A program made the position numbers and the translations under genes. The notes beneath the pieces are model-generated. The model saw only the letters and a list, made by a program, of their open reading frames with translations, made no database searches and was not told the origin of the DNA. A stretch of 64,000 nucleotides of DNA, taken from Bilabrum cf. latius. Lineage: Eukaryota > Bigyra: Bicosoecida > Bigyra > Bicosoecida. Positions 47,664 to 59,017 of this stretch are shown here, one piece after another. How positions within the stretch are numbered: position 1 is the first letter of the stretch; every line of letters starts with the position of its first letter. Where the stretch lies: positions 434,001 through 498,000 of the forward strand of contig OZ237760.1 in assembly GCA_965178125.1 (NCBI GenBank), given 5' to 3'.

Positions 47664-48524
47664 TCACTGCCTAGACTCGGCCGATTCGGATGCGCTCGCC
47701 CCGGCATCCCCCGCTGCAGCTGCCGTCTGGGCAGCAGTCGCACTCCCAGACGTGGTCTTGGGGACCTCGCCAGCATTCGCGATCTGAACGGGGATGACCG
47801 GCTTCAGGTCGATGCAGAACATGCTGGATATCTCCTGGATCACGTCCATGCCCTCAACCACGCGGCCAAACACGACGTGCTTCCCGTCGAGGTGAGGCTG
47901 GGGTGCAGCCGAGACGAAAAAGACGCTAGAGTTGGAGTCTACTCCCGAGTTGCACATGCTCAGAGTGCCCGGCACTGTGTGCCGGCCAACGAAATTCTCG
48001 TCCTCGAAAAATCGGTCCTCTAAAGCAGACCAGCCCTGTCTTCCATCCCCCTCCAGGAAGTCGCCGCCTTGCAACCCGAACCCGGGCCGCACGCAGTGGA
48101 ACGAGCTTCCCTTGTAGCCGCGCCCAACTGGCGCTTCGCATAATCTCACAAAGTTCTCCGCTGTTCGCGGGCAAATATCGTCCTGCATGAAGGTAATACA
48201 TACCGAAATGGAACCAACGTATACAGCTAGCCATTGGATAAGCACCAAACCGGTCATCGCTTTAGTTTGTGGTCTCACGGCAAGCTCGAACACTACCCTC
48301 TTTGGGTCGCTTGACTGATCTCCTATCCGAATATCAAAGTAGGCCTGTCGCCTAGGTTTATCATGCAATGGGATTTCTGGATACGGGGCTACCTGTGGCT
48401 GCTCTACAGCATCCAATCTTTTCTGCTCGAGCGCACGGAAGTACCAACCACGGTTCTTTGCTCGCCTGGCGCCTCGCATGAGCCCACCTAGACGACCAAC
48501 GCATTGATTTCGAATTGACGCCAT
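47664..48524 (-). CDS. Cyclophilin-type peptidyl-prolyl isomerase, divergent active site
   Basis: Cyclophilins isomerise X-Pro bonds. Exons 48279-48524 and 47664-48182 give 254 residues with a TGA stop. The 96-bp intron (gtgaga...tgcag) has no TGA or TAA, so it hides inside an open frame. Its removal joins RVVFELA to DDICPRTAENFVRLCEAP, the normal cyclophilin sequence. Other family motifs are GYKGSSFH, PGFGLQGGDF, DENFVGRHTVPGTLSM and DGKHVVFGRVVEGMDVI. The catalytic Arg of the FHR motif (Arg55 in CypA) is Cys (FHCVRPGF), the NGSQFFI stretch is NSSVFFV, and the Trp before DGKH is His. The basic N-terminus (MASIRNQCVGRLGGLMRGAR) could be a mitochondrial presequence. A C-terminal Ala/Ser tail of about 30 residues is extra. 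Isomerase activity is doubtful. Confidence 0.88.
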   Translation of the reverse strand: MASIRNQCVGRLGGLMRGARRAKNRGWYFRALEQKRLDAVEQPQVAPYPEIPLHDKPRRQAYFDIRIGDQSSDPKRVVFELAVRPQTKAMTGLVLIQWLAVYVGSISVCITFMQDDICPRTAENFVRLCEAPVGRGYKGSSFHCVRPGFGLQGGDFLEGDGRQGWSALEDRFFEDENFVGRHTVPGTLSMCNSGVDSNSSVFFVSAAPQPHLDGKHVVFGRVVEGMDVIQEISSMFCIDLKPVIPVQIANAGEVPKTTSGSATAAQTAAAAGDAGASASESAESRQ

Positions 48525-48717
48525 ACTGCACAATGCCAGTCCTCCAACTATGCCGTTAGCGAGCTCACAAGCGGCAGCCGGTCAGAGGCTGGCCTAGCGA
48601 ACTTCGTTGAACCTTCACAAGAACTCATCAGAAAGGCTTCGAGTCGTCGCGAGTGCTCCGCTCTCGCTGCGATTCACAGACGGCAAAAATGCGAACGAAC
48701 GAATGAATTAAATAAGC

Positions 48718-51700
48718 ATGTCTGACGATGGGCAGTCTGGGCAAGACGTGTCAGTTTGCGGCGTCGAGGTCCTGGCACAAACTATTGCTTCGAACAGCTA
48801 CTTTAACGCATCGATCGCAGCGCTAGTGCGGGAAGGAGAGGTGCCTCCATCGCAGCTAGAAGTATGGCCATGCCCAGTGAGAATTTACGATTTTTTCTGG
48901 TCGTGTAGCTTCTGATTGCGATCTGGGCTTGTGGCTCTCGCATGCGCCTGACGCCTCAAACACAACTCTACCCGCGAGATTCGCAGTTTGATGGCGCTTG
49001 CATCGTAAACAGGACATTGTTACAAGTTGAATGCAAGCCTGGATACACTGGAATCCTGTGTGGGGCATGCGATGAAGACCATGGAAGATCGCTGCGGTCT
49101 GGCTGCCAGGAGTGTCCCAACCCCGTGGTTGCCTGGACGCTCGTGCTGCTCGTGGCAAGCTTTGCGCTTATCCTAGCGTTCTTGGCAATCTTGCGAGTGG
49201 TGCGGCAGCGGCCAGCGAAGGAGCGGATGCCGGGCGAGAGCCAGCGAGAGATGGTCGGGACTGCCAAGATCCTGCTCGGGTTTATGCAAACCATGAGCTT
49301 CTTCGCTACATTCCAGCTCGATTGGCCCGATAGCATTGCTGGATTGTTTGAGGTGACGGGATCGGTGTCTGGTGCAGGGCTGCAGCTCAGCTTCATCGAC
49401 TGCGCGTTCGGCTGGACCTCGGACAAGCGCTTCCTGGCCACATTGATGCTGCTGCCGGCGGTCGTCCTGGCCCCTGCCATCGGGATTCTGATTGCGACCT
49501 ACTAGCACAATGTCGAGGAGTCAAAGCGGATAGAAAAGGACAAAGACGCAGTCCCCGTCCCTCTGACGCTGTTTGGTGTGAGCCCGCTGTCCCTCTATAC
49601 TACCACGGTCATGTTTGCAGGGACCATTCTGTATCCGATCGTCACAGCCGAGGCGGTGTCCATGCTCTTCTGCATCGAAGTGGACGGGAAATCGTACCTT
49701 GCGTCTGATCTGCGGGTGAGCTGCGATGCTGCCGCTCACGGCAGCTACAGGATTCTCGCGGTGCTCGCTTGTGTGGTGGTGACCATCGGCCTGCCTCTCG
49801 GGTCCTTCCTACTGCTGTACCAGTTCAAGGAGGAACTCGACTCGGTCAGGGCGCGCAGACGGCTGTATTTCTTGTTCTCGGGCTATCGGAAGGAAATGTT
49901 TGGGCACGAATCGGTGATCATGCTGCGCAAAGCCGCCCTCGTGTCGATCGCGTCCCTGCCGCCCACGGTCGGACCCGATCGGCAGTTCACGCTCGGAGTC
50001 ATCACACTGGTAGTCGCGCTGACCATTCAGCTGTATACGCACCCGCACGAAGACAAGATGCAAGGAAGGCTTGAGCAGACCTCGATTCTGGCATCGCTGG
50101 CGTGCTTGCTGCTGGGGTAGCTGATCCTAAACTCGAGCGACGCAAGCAATGAGGCGTTTCGGGTGGCAGCAAGCGTCTTCATTATGGTCGTTACTCTAGG
50201 AACGATGCTGTTCGGGCTGAGTCTCATTGCGTGGGACGTGTATCAGACTGCCGTTTCGGCCCAGCTGGCAGAGCGCATGCAGCGCGCTCTCAAGAAGCTC
50301 GAGCAGCGGGAGCGGCGGCAGCGGGGGCGACTGCGGGCGCAGACATCGATGTTCCACATCGCCAGCACCTCGTACTCGTCATCTTCGTCGGACGAGGAGA
50401 GTGGTAGTAAACCAAGCAAGCAGAAGAATGCTGGCAGCAGCCGCGGCGGTGGAGACCCAGAGGGGCAAGGGGAAGAGGAGCTGGAGACCAGCTGGATTCT
50501 GCAGCTGGCCGCGTGCATTCAGTCTTGCAGGCGACAGGCGGACTCGGCAGGAGTGTGCTGCAGCCGCCTTGGAGCCCAGGTACGAGCGTGGGCTGGCTGC
50601 AGGTGCGCGCCCCTAGATTTTTTCATGGATCAGCTTCCCGAGGGCGACGACGATTCGCACGAATGGACGGGCAACATAGCAGGCTTGGGGGAGGCCGGCG
50701 AGGAGGGTGGGATTGGGGCCAGCATCCGCAGGTTGCAGAGCTTCCGCAGCCCGGGAAGTGCACGGAATAGAAAGCGAAGCAGGAGCAGGGCGCTGTCTAG
50801 CTTGCGACCGAGGCTGGGAGCTTCCGCTCCTGGGGCGGGCCTCGGGCAGGCCTCAAGCCGCAGTCTGCTGCGGAGCCTGTCCTCTCGCTCGACGGGTCAA
50901 GGCGCAGAGGCAGGAGCAGGAGGCGGGATTCAGCAGGGCTTCAAGTTCTCGCCTCGGGCGAGCTCGGGGCCAAGACCAGAGACAGATTTGGACGATGAAG
51001 GAAGCATGAGTCGGGGCGGCTCAGTGGCTCTCGGCCCGGGCGGAGCTCACTCAGCAGCGGGGAGCTCGGGCCCCAGCCGCAGGCAGTCTGTGGCTGGGTC
51101 CAGCGTGGCAGGCGCAGGCATGTCCAGGCGGGCCAGTGTGGCGGCAGCTGCCGAAGCCATGCTGGTGTGGAGGCAGATGACCCACCCAGTCTCCGGTCAG
51201 GTGTACTGGTACAACACCCACAGCAAGGAGACAAGCTGGGAGAAGCCTAGGGTCCTGGAGCAGGCAGCCCAGCAGAAAGCCAAGGAGGACGCTGCGTGGC
51301 GGCGAAAGGCCCACCCGGCCAATGGGCTGCCGTACTGGTACAATGCCGTGCTGCAGCAGACCCAATGGCAGAGGCCTGCTGACTTCCCGGTGCAGGAGGA
51401 GGAAGGGTGGGTGTTGCTCAAGCACCCCAGGAAGCAAGGCATGCTGTACTATGCTAACCTGATCACCAGGCAGCAGCAGATATCGCGCCCCAAAGGATTC
51501 ATCCGCACGCCAGAGAACATGATGCACCCGCAGATTAGGGCGGCTCTGGCGGCTCTGGCTGACAGGGTGCCAACCGAGGAGGAGGTGAAGCGGTTCTTGT
51601 CGTGGGCGACTGGCGAGGGCACGGGTGGGGAGGATGGGTCTGCGAGTGGTGCGGGTGCGGGTGCCAACCTAGCGGGGCAGGGCGATGGTACTGGGGGCGG

Positions 51701-52466
51701 GTCCTCGGTGGCGCGGCGGCGGCGGAGCAGGCTGGTCGGGGTTGTGAATCCGTCTTCCGGCCTGGGTATCGCTAGAGCCAGTGCTGGTAGCGAGCCAAGG
51801 GTAGGTTCCGCTCTGCAGTCCACACCCAGCGCGAGTTCGCCAGGGGTGGGTATGGGTCATCACTCGGAGAGTCACACACCGCGACAGCTGTTCCAGAGCC
51901 AGAGCAAGCAGCAGCGGAAGCATGGTACGAAAGTGCGGGACAGCAGGCGCAGGTCAGACCAGCCGTCGCCGTCGATGACAGAGCAAAGAAGGAGCAGGGA
52001 TAGCAGGAAGCGGATGAAGAGAAGCGGGACAGTGGCGGGAGCAAACACAGGGCCAGGAACACGGGGTCCCGGGAAGAGGCAGGGGGGACTTGAGCCGAGG
52101 ACACCCGCAGGAACACAGTCCGTATAGAAGCGGAGTCAGGCTGTCGGCGATACAGGGCGCAAATCACCTGCCTTGTCATCGCAAAGCCAGATGAAGAAGC
52201 TGTCCAAGGATAGCATCAGCGGCAAGGAATGTGGCAGGCAGAGACAAGACGCGAGCGATGGCAGCAGCAAAAGCAAGGGCAAGAGCAAAAGCAAGAGCAA
52301 GAGCAAGAGCAAGAGCAAGAGCAAGAGCACGAGCAAAAGCAAGAGCGAGAGCACCCAGAGTCCGCTTCCTCCGGGTTGGCAGCGGTACTACAGCGAGAGC
52401 AAACAGAGGGAATACTTCGTTAGGGAGGGATCGGGGGAGAGCACTTGGGAGAGACCCGAGGCTTGA
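48718..52466 (+). CDS. Multipass membrane protein with EGF/GCC2-like Cys motif and four WW domains
   Basis: Exons 48718-48876 and 48987-52466 (intron 110 bp, gtgaga...ttcgcag; a shorter alternative ends at 48908) give 1,212 residues. The splice joins EVWPCP to FDGACI, leading into ECKPGYTGILCGACDEDHG and CQECPNP, the Cys pattern seen before the membrane domain of large protist EGF/GCC2-GCC3 proteins. Seven to nine hydrophobic spans follow (for example VVAWTLVLLVASFALILAFL, YRILAVLACVVVTIGLPLGS). TAGs at 49503 and 50118 lie inside the membrane domain. A cytosolic Ser/Arg-rich region carries WW domains: YWYNTHSKETSWEKP, YWYNAVLQQTQWQRP, a degenerate third (MLYYANLITRQQQISRP), and a fourth at the very C-terminus (LPPGWQRYYSESKQREYF) reached through TAG 52125 and a Lys/Ser repeat. 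WW domains bind Pro-rich ligands. Upstream exons with a signal peptide may be missing. Confidence 0.75.
52259..52352 (+). repeat. Lys-Ser dipeptide simple repeat
   Basis: Tandem agcaagagcaaa-type hexamers code for about fifteen Lys-Ser dipeptides just before the last WW domain of the membrane protein. It is a simple-sequence tract that stays open in all three plus frames. Confidence 0.9.
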
Positions 52467-52816
52467 TTGATGGGATGGTGCTGTGCTGCCAGTGGCTTGA
52501 GTGCTGGCGTCGGGTCCGACATACGCGAACAGGACAGGACAAGTGGACAGCTGGTGCGCTGGTGCGCATGGACGGGAGGGTACCGCTGATAGAATTAGAT
52601 CTATGTTGATCAGAATTGCATACTGCATGTACTGTGGTTACTGATGTACGATTTGCCAAGCCAACAACAACTTCACTTGCCAGCGAGCTCGGCGGCACTC
52701 GTCACGATCCGAAACTGTCGTTTCGACCCGTTGGGCCACCGTCGCTAGACCTACAATTTTCAGGCCCCTCTCCACATAGGCAGGACCACCAGATACCTCG
52801 AAAGTATTTTATTGTA
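52467..52816. other. Intergenic region between two same-strand genes
   Basis: These 350 bp hold the 3' end of the WW-domain gene and the promoter of the J-domain gene. An AT-rich stretch (52795-52816) sits just before the next ATG. No other structure was seen. Confidence 0.45.
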
Positions 52817-55187
52817 ATGGTTTCTACAGATGTTGTTTTATTTTAGAGAGAGCCGCACGTGTGTGAGATTGAGGTGGAAGGTGAACACTTGCTCGACCCT
52901 TTCGAGTTGCTGCGACTGGAGCACTGGAAGTTCGCACGATTGGAACACGTGATGAAAGACCCAGACATGTTTCAGATCATGAAGGACGAGGCAAGTCGAG
53001 CGTTCCGAGAAATTGCCAAGAAGTGCCATCCCGACTACGATGGGACCAGACCGATTCTCGGACGTGTGATGGATCCGCATCGTCTACTGCACCAGTTAGA
53101 CAAGGCAAAACGAATATTGACATCTAAGGGAGAGTTTTCACATTTTGTCTCCCAAGCGTTTGCCCAAACTGAAAAGGTAAGTGGTCCAGTCATGTGTGCG
53201 CCAGCTCGCGCGAGTCGTTGCGCATGTGTTGCTGCTGCCAGCGCACCAAACGTATCTCTCAGACATACAAGTTCGTTCGTACATCCAAGTTCGATCGTTT
53301 TTTGATTCGCAGCCCGGCTTAAGCCCGAGCCTGAAGCTGCAGGATGCTCTGGAATCTCTGTGCGGCACCCACGATTCTTACCTGCAGACGTTGCACGCCC
53401 ACATGAACAGAGAGCGGTAGAGGCTGCACGGCATTGTGGTGCTCAAGGCAATCGTAGGCCGATTCAGTCCCCGCGTGCTGCAGGCCGCTTGCTCCCAGGA
53501 CACGTCTGCAGCCGATCTGGCGATGCTTGCCGCGCTCAGCGCTGGGGCGCCAGTGACAGACGCGACCAGGCCCGCGCAGATGCTGGCGACAATCCACGAG
53601 GCTCGGCCCGCCGCGGGCGGCAGGCCCGCCAGGGCAGCATCGGTCAGCCTGAGGGCGCACGGCAGCGGTCCACCGGTGGACTGGCCGGGGGTGGTCAGAC
53701 CGGAGGACGCCTCTTTCGGTCCCGCGCGGCACCGGGGCGGGCATTCGGATCCTGAAGATGAAGACAGGAAGCTGCCCCTGCAGCTTGCGGTGATGTACCT
53801 GCTGCAAGGGTACAAGCACCTGGCCGTGGTACCTGCCAGCGGGGTGCAAGTCGGTGGGGGGGCCGAGGGTGCGGGGCCCGCCGTGCTGTCGATCCCCAGG
53901 AGGGCTCACCTGCTGCCCCCCAAGGAGCTTAAGCTGATGGGAGGCGGGGCAAATGATATGGAGGGGCAAGGGGAAGGAGGGGCGGTAGTGCTGGACGCGC
54001 ACGGTGAGGGTCGGGCCCGGGAGCTGCTGGAGGGGATACCGAGCGGGGTGCATCCCCTTGCGGTGCAGAATGACGCGGAGAGTGCGGTGCAGCAGGCAAA
54101 GGCCGAGGCAGACGCAGCGGCTGCGTCTGCCTTGGAGCGAACCTTCAGGAACCCGCGGGGAGGTCGCAAAGGCAGGAATGGGCCTCGTGCGGCCGCGGCC
54201 CACGCGGGCGCAAAGGCGTGGGCGGCGCTGCAGAGGTGCCTGAAGCTGCCCAGCGGGGGCGCCACGGGTGCGATGGTGCGGCCGATCGGAGCTCCCAGTG
54301 AGGCATTTTGCGAGAAGCCTGGGGCCTCGGGGCGAGTGGGAGAGGTAGAGAGCTCGCTGGTGGAGCAGCTGGACATGCTTGCGGAGATGATGCCTGGGGT
54401 GGTGCACGGGAACAAGGGGAAGGGAAAAGGGGCGGTGCAGGTGATGGTGCGTCTGCACAAGACTGGAATAGACCATGGTGGTGGCGGCAAGGCAAGGGCA
54501 GGGCTAGGCTAGGCACCACGCACGCCACTGGGGGCGAGTCGAGCATCCAATGTTTCCGGTGGTACGGGAGTGCGCGGGTCGGCAGCACTGCACCATCGCG
54601 CGGCCCCGGGGAGCCGCGCTCGGCCTCGGCTACACGCACCCGGCACGGGGGTGCAGCGCACGGTAGTGCGGACCGCGAGGAGGGCGGCAGTCGCGCGCGG
54701 GCGGGCGTGTCATGCTGCAGAGGAGAGCAGGAGAACGCTTGATCTGGATCTTGGTCTTGGCCTGCGGGACGTGCTAGGGGCTGGCGTGGATATGGAGATG
54801 GTGGGTGCGGGGGAAGGGGGCCGGAGGGGAGATGGTGGCTTGGGGCTTCCACTGTCGTGCAATGCATCCGTGGCCAGCTCCCAGACGGCGTCAGCCCTGC
54901 ACGAAGCAGATGGTGACAGACGGCAGAGGCAGCGGGAGGCGGCTGTGGCTGAGCTGGCACACAGTACGGACAGGCTGGTGCGGGTCTCTACAGCCGAGGC
55001 GGCGCAGGATCGTGCGGGCAGGTGCATGGTGGCCCTGCCTAGAGCGGTTTCGAGTGGGCTTGAGCCGGTGGCATTGGCAGCCTGGCTCGTTGTGACCTGT
55101 GTGTTGGCCGGATGGCGGGCTGCAGCAAAGGGCGAGAGGGGCCCGGAGGCTGCAGCAGCGCATGCCGGCAAAGCCAAGAGGGTTTGA
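52817..55187 (+). CDS. J-domain (DnaJ/Hsp40) protein with C-terminal membrane segment
   Basis: J-domains stimulate Hsp70 ATPase through the HPD loop. Exons 52817-53176 and 53313-55187 (intron 136 bp, gtaagt...ttcgcag) give 744 residues and a TGA stop. The N-terminal J-domain reads LLDPFELLRLEHWKF, DEASRAFREIAKKCHPDYDG (with HPD) and HQLDKAKRILTSKGE. The second exon starts PGLSPSLKLQDALE, helical, then VVLKAIVGRFSPRVLQ and Gly/Ala-rich linkers. A hydrophobic segment (LAAWLVVTCVLAGW) lies 25 residues from the C-terminus, suggesting a tail anchor. TAGs at 52844, 53418 and 54510 are sense. A polypyrimidine tract plus TAG at 52830-52846 resembles a splice acceptor, so the first 27 bases after ATG could be spliced instead; either reading keeps frame. 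Confidence 0.8.
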
Positions 55188-55576
55188 TAGCCTATTGAAG
55201 CGCCGTGGAAGACAACAGCCAGATCTATCGAATAGAATGTATTTCATGCGCTGACATTGCACTGGTAGGCCTGGCCCTGGGAGTCCGGGAAAGCCCTCCT
55301 GGACAACGGCAATGACAGCGCGATTTCCGCGAGCTCACTCGTCACTGTGGCACCTCGACTGTTTCGATCTTCAAGTTGAATCCCTAAGTAGATCTAGGAA
55401 CCACCAGTTTCAGAATGCAGGCAGAAGACGACGGCGACCGAGGCGCGTTTACGCACCAAGCGGACATGCCTTGCCCACGACCATGCATGGCAAGATTTGG
55501 ACCTTAGGGGTAGCTTGTTGTTGTATCGAGCAAAACATGTGTATTGAATCGCGGTTGCCATTCTCTTGATACAAAA
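55188..55576. other. Intergenic region
   Basis: These 389 bp separate the J-domain gene and the WDR59-like gene. An 85-codon open frame at 55312-55569 has no recognisable features. The region is too short to hold the missing WD40 propeller of the next gene. Confidence 0.45.
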
Positions 55577-57193
55577 ATGCGACATTAGGTTTCACGCGCT
55601 GTTTCAGCTGGTGTTATTGTGCTTGAAGGAGTTTCCAGTATTATGTTGCGTGACGTGCAGAGGGGTCCATTGCAGGAACAGGGACTCACCTACGAGGCCA
55701 TGCTTGGTCACTTCGAGCAGTGTGCAGTATCTATGGATAGACAAGATATCAGGAATGCCATCCCAAAGTTTGAAGCATTATGCGCCTCGCGGGCTCGAGC
55801 ATAGCGGCAGAGGCGGGCTGCCCGTATGGCTCGTGACGGCGTGGCCACGGATCTAATTGATTCCTTAAGCAGCGAGGATGATAGCTCCAGCAAGGGATCC
55901 CAAGACTCTGCTGATGACGATCCCTTCTCCAGCTCGCAGGACAGTGATAGCAGCACATCAGGGAGTGATAGCTCGAGGGAAGGTAGCAGCGAGGATGAGT
56001 CTCAACGGCAAGAGCAGAGGTATTCAAGTGTTCGCAAAACCAGAATACCATAGCATGACGTCGCATCGGCTGCTATACGTGCTGCTCAGGGGTTGCTGTC
56101 TACAAACGTTTCCGCGTCATCGGACTGGAATGACTCTTCTGAGTTCGAAGATTCATCACATGATTCTGGAAGTGATGCTAGCGTAGGAAGCGAATTCAAG
56201 AGCAGCAAGAACTTCTCAGCTGAATCCGTCCGAGATGCATTGGTGGAACTTAGGGATTCCATGGCATTTCCAACTAGCTCATGTACGCTCCGACCCAGGA
56301 GCCATTTGTGTGTATTGGTTGTTCCTATCGCGTTAAGTTACTACGACTGCCATATCGCAAACCCGACATCTTTATTAGTTGATCTTGTTGACGCTGGATT
56401 GAGCAGTGATATGTGCAACTAGCAATTTGGTGGTTGGGAGGGCCGTGACTCGCACCCTGCTGGCAAGCTACTGGTTGATGACGTTTTGGAAGCAGCGGCG
56501 CAAGACATTGATGTTTCAACTCTGCATCAAATCTTGGCTCTTTCTGCTCAAGTTGGACAGAGAAATACGGTGCAAGTTCATAGTGGCAGTATGCAAAGTA
56601 GGGTCGTATCGTCATTTTGCAGAGATGTTTTTAAGACTAGCCCATCTTCACGACTCCAAAAACTGGTTCCACATAAGTAGCAGGGCAGAACGCGTAGCTA
56701 GAGCTTTAATGTTGAGAGAGAGGGCAGGACAATCGCATCAATTGATAGCGGAGCAACATACTCAGGCCGTAGACCTTCTGCCCGTAAACGGCTTCCCATT
56801 GATTTTGTTTCAGCTCATAGTGAGGTTGGTGACAGCCTTTGGACGTTGGATATGAAGTCATTTGCATCGCTACATTACGCGTAGTCAAGCTCTAGTATGA
56901 TTGAACGTGGCCAAATCAGTAAAGTTGCTGCAAAACTTATCCCAATGGACGAACAACCTATTGGTGGTTTACAGATGCAGTGGCAGGGGTGCTGTTCAGT
57001 TTGCGAAGAAAAGGTTCTTGGTCGAGCCATTGTGTGTCCAAAGTGTGGACATGGCGGGCACGTTGATCACTTAGAAGCCTTGTTTTTATCTCCAGATGCA
57101 AGTGAATGCCCAAGTGGCTGCGGTTGTGATTGTGCACGTGCACTTACTGCATTCAGGCAAGAGTTGAATGGTGAAATTGGTTTCGAGAACTGA
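55577..57193 (+). CDS. WDR59/SEA-complex-type zinc-ribbon protein lacking the WD40 propeller
   Basis: The frame has 538 codons from the ATG at 55577 to TGA at 57191, with TAGs at 55583, 55802, 56051, 56420, 56678, 56699 and 56882 read as Gln. The C-terminus has the Cys/His pattern CCSVCEEKVLGRAIVCPKCG, HGGHVDHLEALFL, CPSGCGCDC. This is the RING-like/zinc-ribbon ending of GATOR2/SEA subunits such as WDR59. HPAGKLLVDDVLEAAAQD and STLHQILALSA resemble the W-HP-G-L...D-Q-LA-L block that precedes it in WDR59. The N-terminal half is Ser/Asp-rich and acidic. The seven-bladed WD40 domain normally at the start is absent, and the upstream gap is only 389 bp. The gene is AT-richer than its neighbours. 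It may be a truncated or split gene. Confidence 0.6.
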
Positions 57194-57477
57194 ATCTTAA
57201 TACCGTGGTGTGGGATAAGCTGCTTTTTCGGTATCTTAATGCGTATCAGCTAAACATTACGTTCACAACTGCCCAGCCAGCCACGGAAGAGATCAATATG
57301 AGATGCATAAAGTGTTTATCAAATGTAAGCGCAAAGTAACGATCCGGCCGAAATGCTTACCTCATAATTTTACATGCACAAGACAGTTACTCTCAGTCAT
57401 ATTCATTTATACAAACATTATGGTGAGATTCATTTTGATGCAGACACCTTACATTTATATTTAACATTTAGAGCAGA
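57194..57477. other. Convergent AT-rich intergenic region
   Basis: These 284 bp lie between the TGA of the WDR59-like gene and the TGA of CDC7. They are AT-rich, with no gene seen. Confidence 0.5.
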
Positions 57478-58826
57478 TCAATCAAGTAAATCAAAAACTG
57501 GATGCTGTAGCAGATCTCGAGCTGCCGGTCTTTGCCGAGGATCTTGTTGCATGCACAAACAAACCAAATCAAGCAAATGCGCGCATACAATGGGTGACTA
57601 CACAACCATTGCTGGGTCAATCTCTGACAAAGTTCTCATGAAAAAACCCTCATGGACGGGAGTACACAGGCTATCGAAAGTCATCTTAGCTAGCTTGAAA
57701 CTTCCTTGCTATTTGACGAGGTCCTTAGGATATCCAACCCTAGAGCCGATGCCGAATTTAGCCTCGATATCGTACGTTGAAACTTCCTTGGAGCCAAGTA
57801 CAGACGTGTCAATCAAAGCGTTTAATTCAAGTAAACTGAACTTGTCATCTCTCTCAATTATAAGGGGGTAGTGTCGGGCAGCTATAGAGCGAATGATAAC
57901 CCCGATAGCCCACACGTCAATCTTATCACTTTGCTCGTGTGAAGCAATGAGCACTTCGGGCGGTCGAAATCCGGCTGTGCCAGCGCGCTCTGCTTTTGCA
58001 GATGGCAACGAGCTGGCTGGAATTGGCGACAATATTCTGCAACCTACATCACTTCTCCCCGGAACACTTAATGCGCCTGCATGCAGGATTTTCTTTGGTG
58101 CAGGTGCTCTTGACTTTTTCACTGAGCAAACTTCTCGGAACTACTTGGATCCAACTTCAATTGACGGCTACGCCAACCCGTAGTCGATTAATACACCACT
58201 TCTTCCGTCACAATCGTACAAGAAGTTTGCCGGCTTGACATCCCTGTGCACTATACCCGCGGATTGCACCAGCGCGACCTGCTCAAGCAGCTGCCTAGCA
58301 ATCTGTACGAGTTCAAATAGTCCGGCATCTTCAAGAAGATACTGCGGGGCACAAGTATCCAAACAATATTTGATTCTCTAAGCATGAATATATATGCCCG
58401 CGAGGAGTATTGCAGGTTGGTCAGTGTCTCACCCGGATGGAAGCTGTGGCTCTAAGCTGGGAGATGAATATATGACTGTGTGGCACAGTGGCCGCAAATC
58501 CACAAGATAGACACTCTGACCCCACCCTGCGAGGCAGTGGTGTGATGTGACTGCTCGTACGAATACAACATGTTAAATGCGTTTTTGACCTATTCTGGCT
58601 TTGCCAGCGTGATCTCTCACACTTGCTCAAGCTAGCGCAAGCAATTGGTTTCTCGATGCACCCTGGCCAGTTTATTATCGTCGTTTATGAACTTGACAGC
58701 TAGGTCTGGCGCTTCTCGGGTCGATTTAAACTAAGCGGACTACACCGAGGCGAATGAACCTGAACCGAGCGGCTCTCCTGCTACGATTCCAAGCTTATCT
58801 AGCGGAAACTAAGCAGCAGCGTCCAT
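57478..58826 (-). CDS. CDC7: CDC7 (DDK) protein kinase
   Basis: CDC7 with its Dbf4 partner phosphorylates MCM proteins to fire replication origins. Exons 58621-58826, 58433-58526 and 57478-58377 (introns 94 and 55 bp, both gtgaga donors) give 399 residues and a TGA stop. Kinase motifs in order: Gly loop GEPLGSGSFASVQSAQ (both Q are TAG), Lys in LAVKFI, catalytic loop GIVHRDVKPANFLYD, activation segment GVLIDYGLA-Q (Q is TAG at 58168), and GTAGFRPPEVLIA. The family text has DFGLAQ and GTPGFRAPEVL in these places. IDVWAIGVIIRSI and ALIDTSVLGSKEV follow, and the C-lobe ends RQRPAARDLLQHPVF. The usual DFG is DYG. It is short for CDC7 (human 574 residues) because the kinase insert is reduced. It diverges from the next gene. 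Confidence 0.9.
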
Positions 58827-59017
58827 ACCTATGGAGTTTAGGTTTGTCGACGAACGCTTGCCTCAAATACGAATGAACACGTGCAGGAGGTGCGTCCGAA
58901 TTTTGAACTGCACATGCGATGTCAACACCGGAACAACCACATGGTTCGCCGATTGGGTACAGAATTTTGGATCGCAGGCTTGGATGCGGTAGTAAAATCT
59001 GCCGCTGCCTTTTAAAA

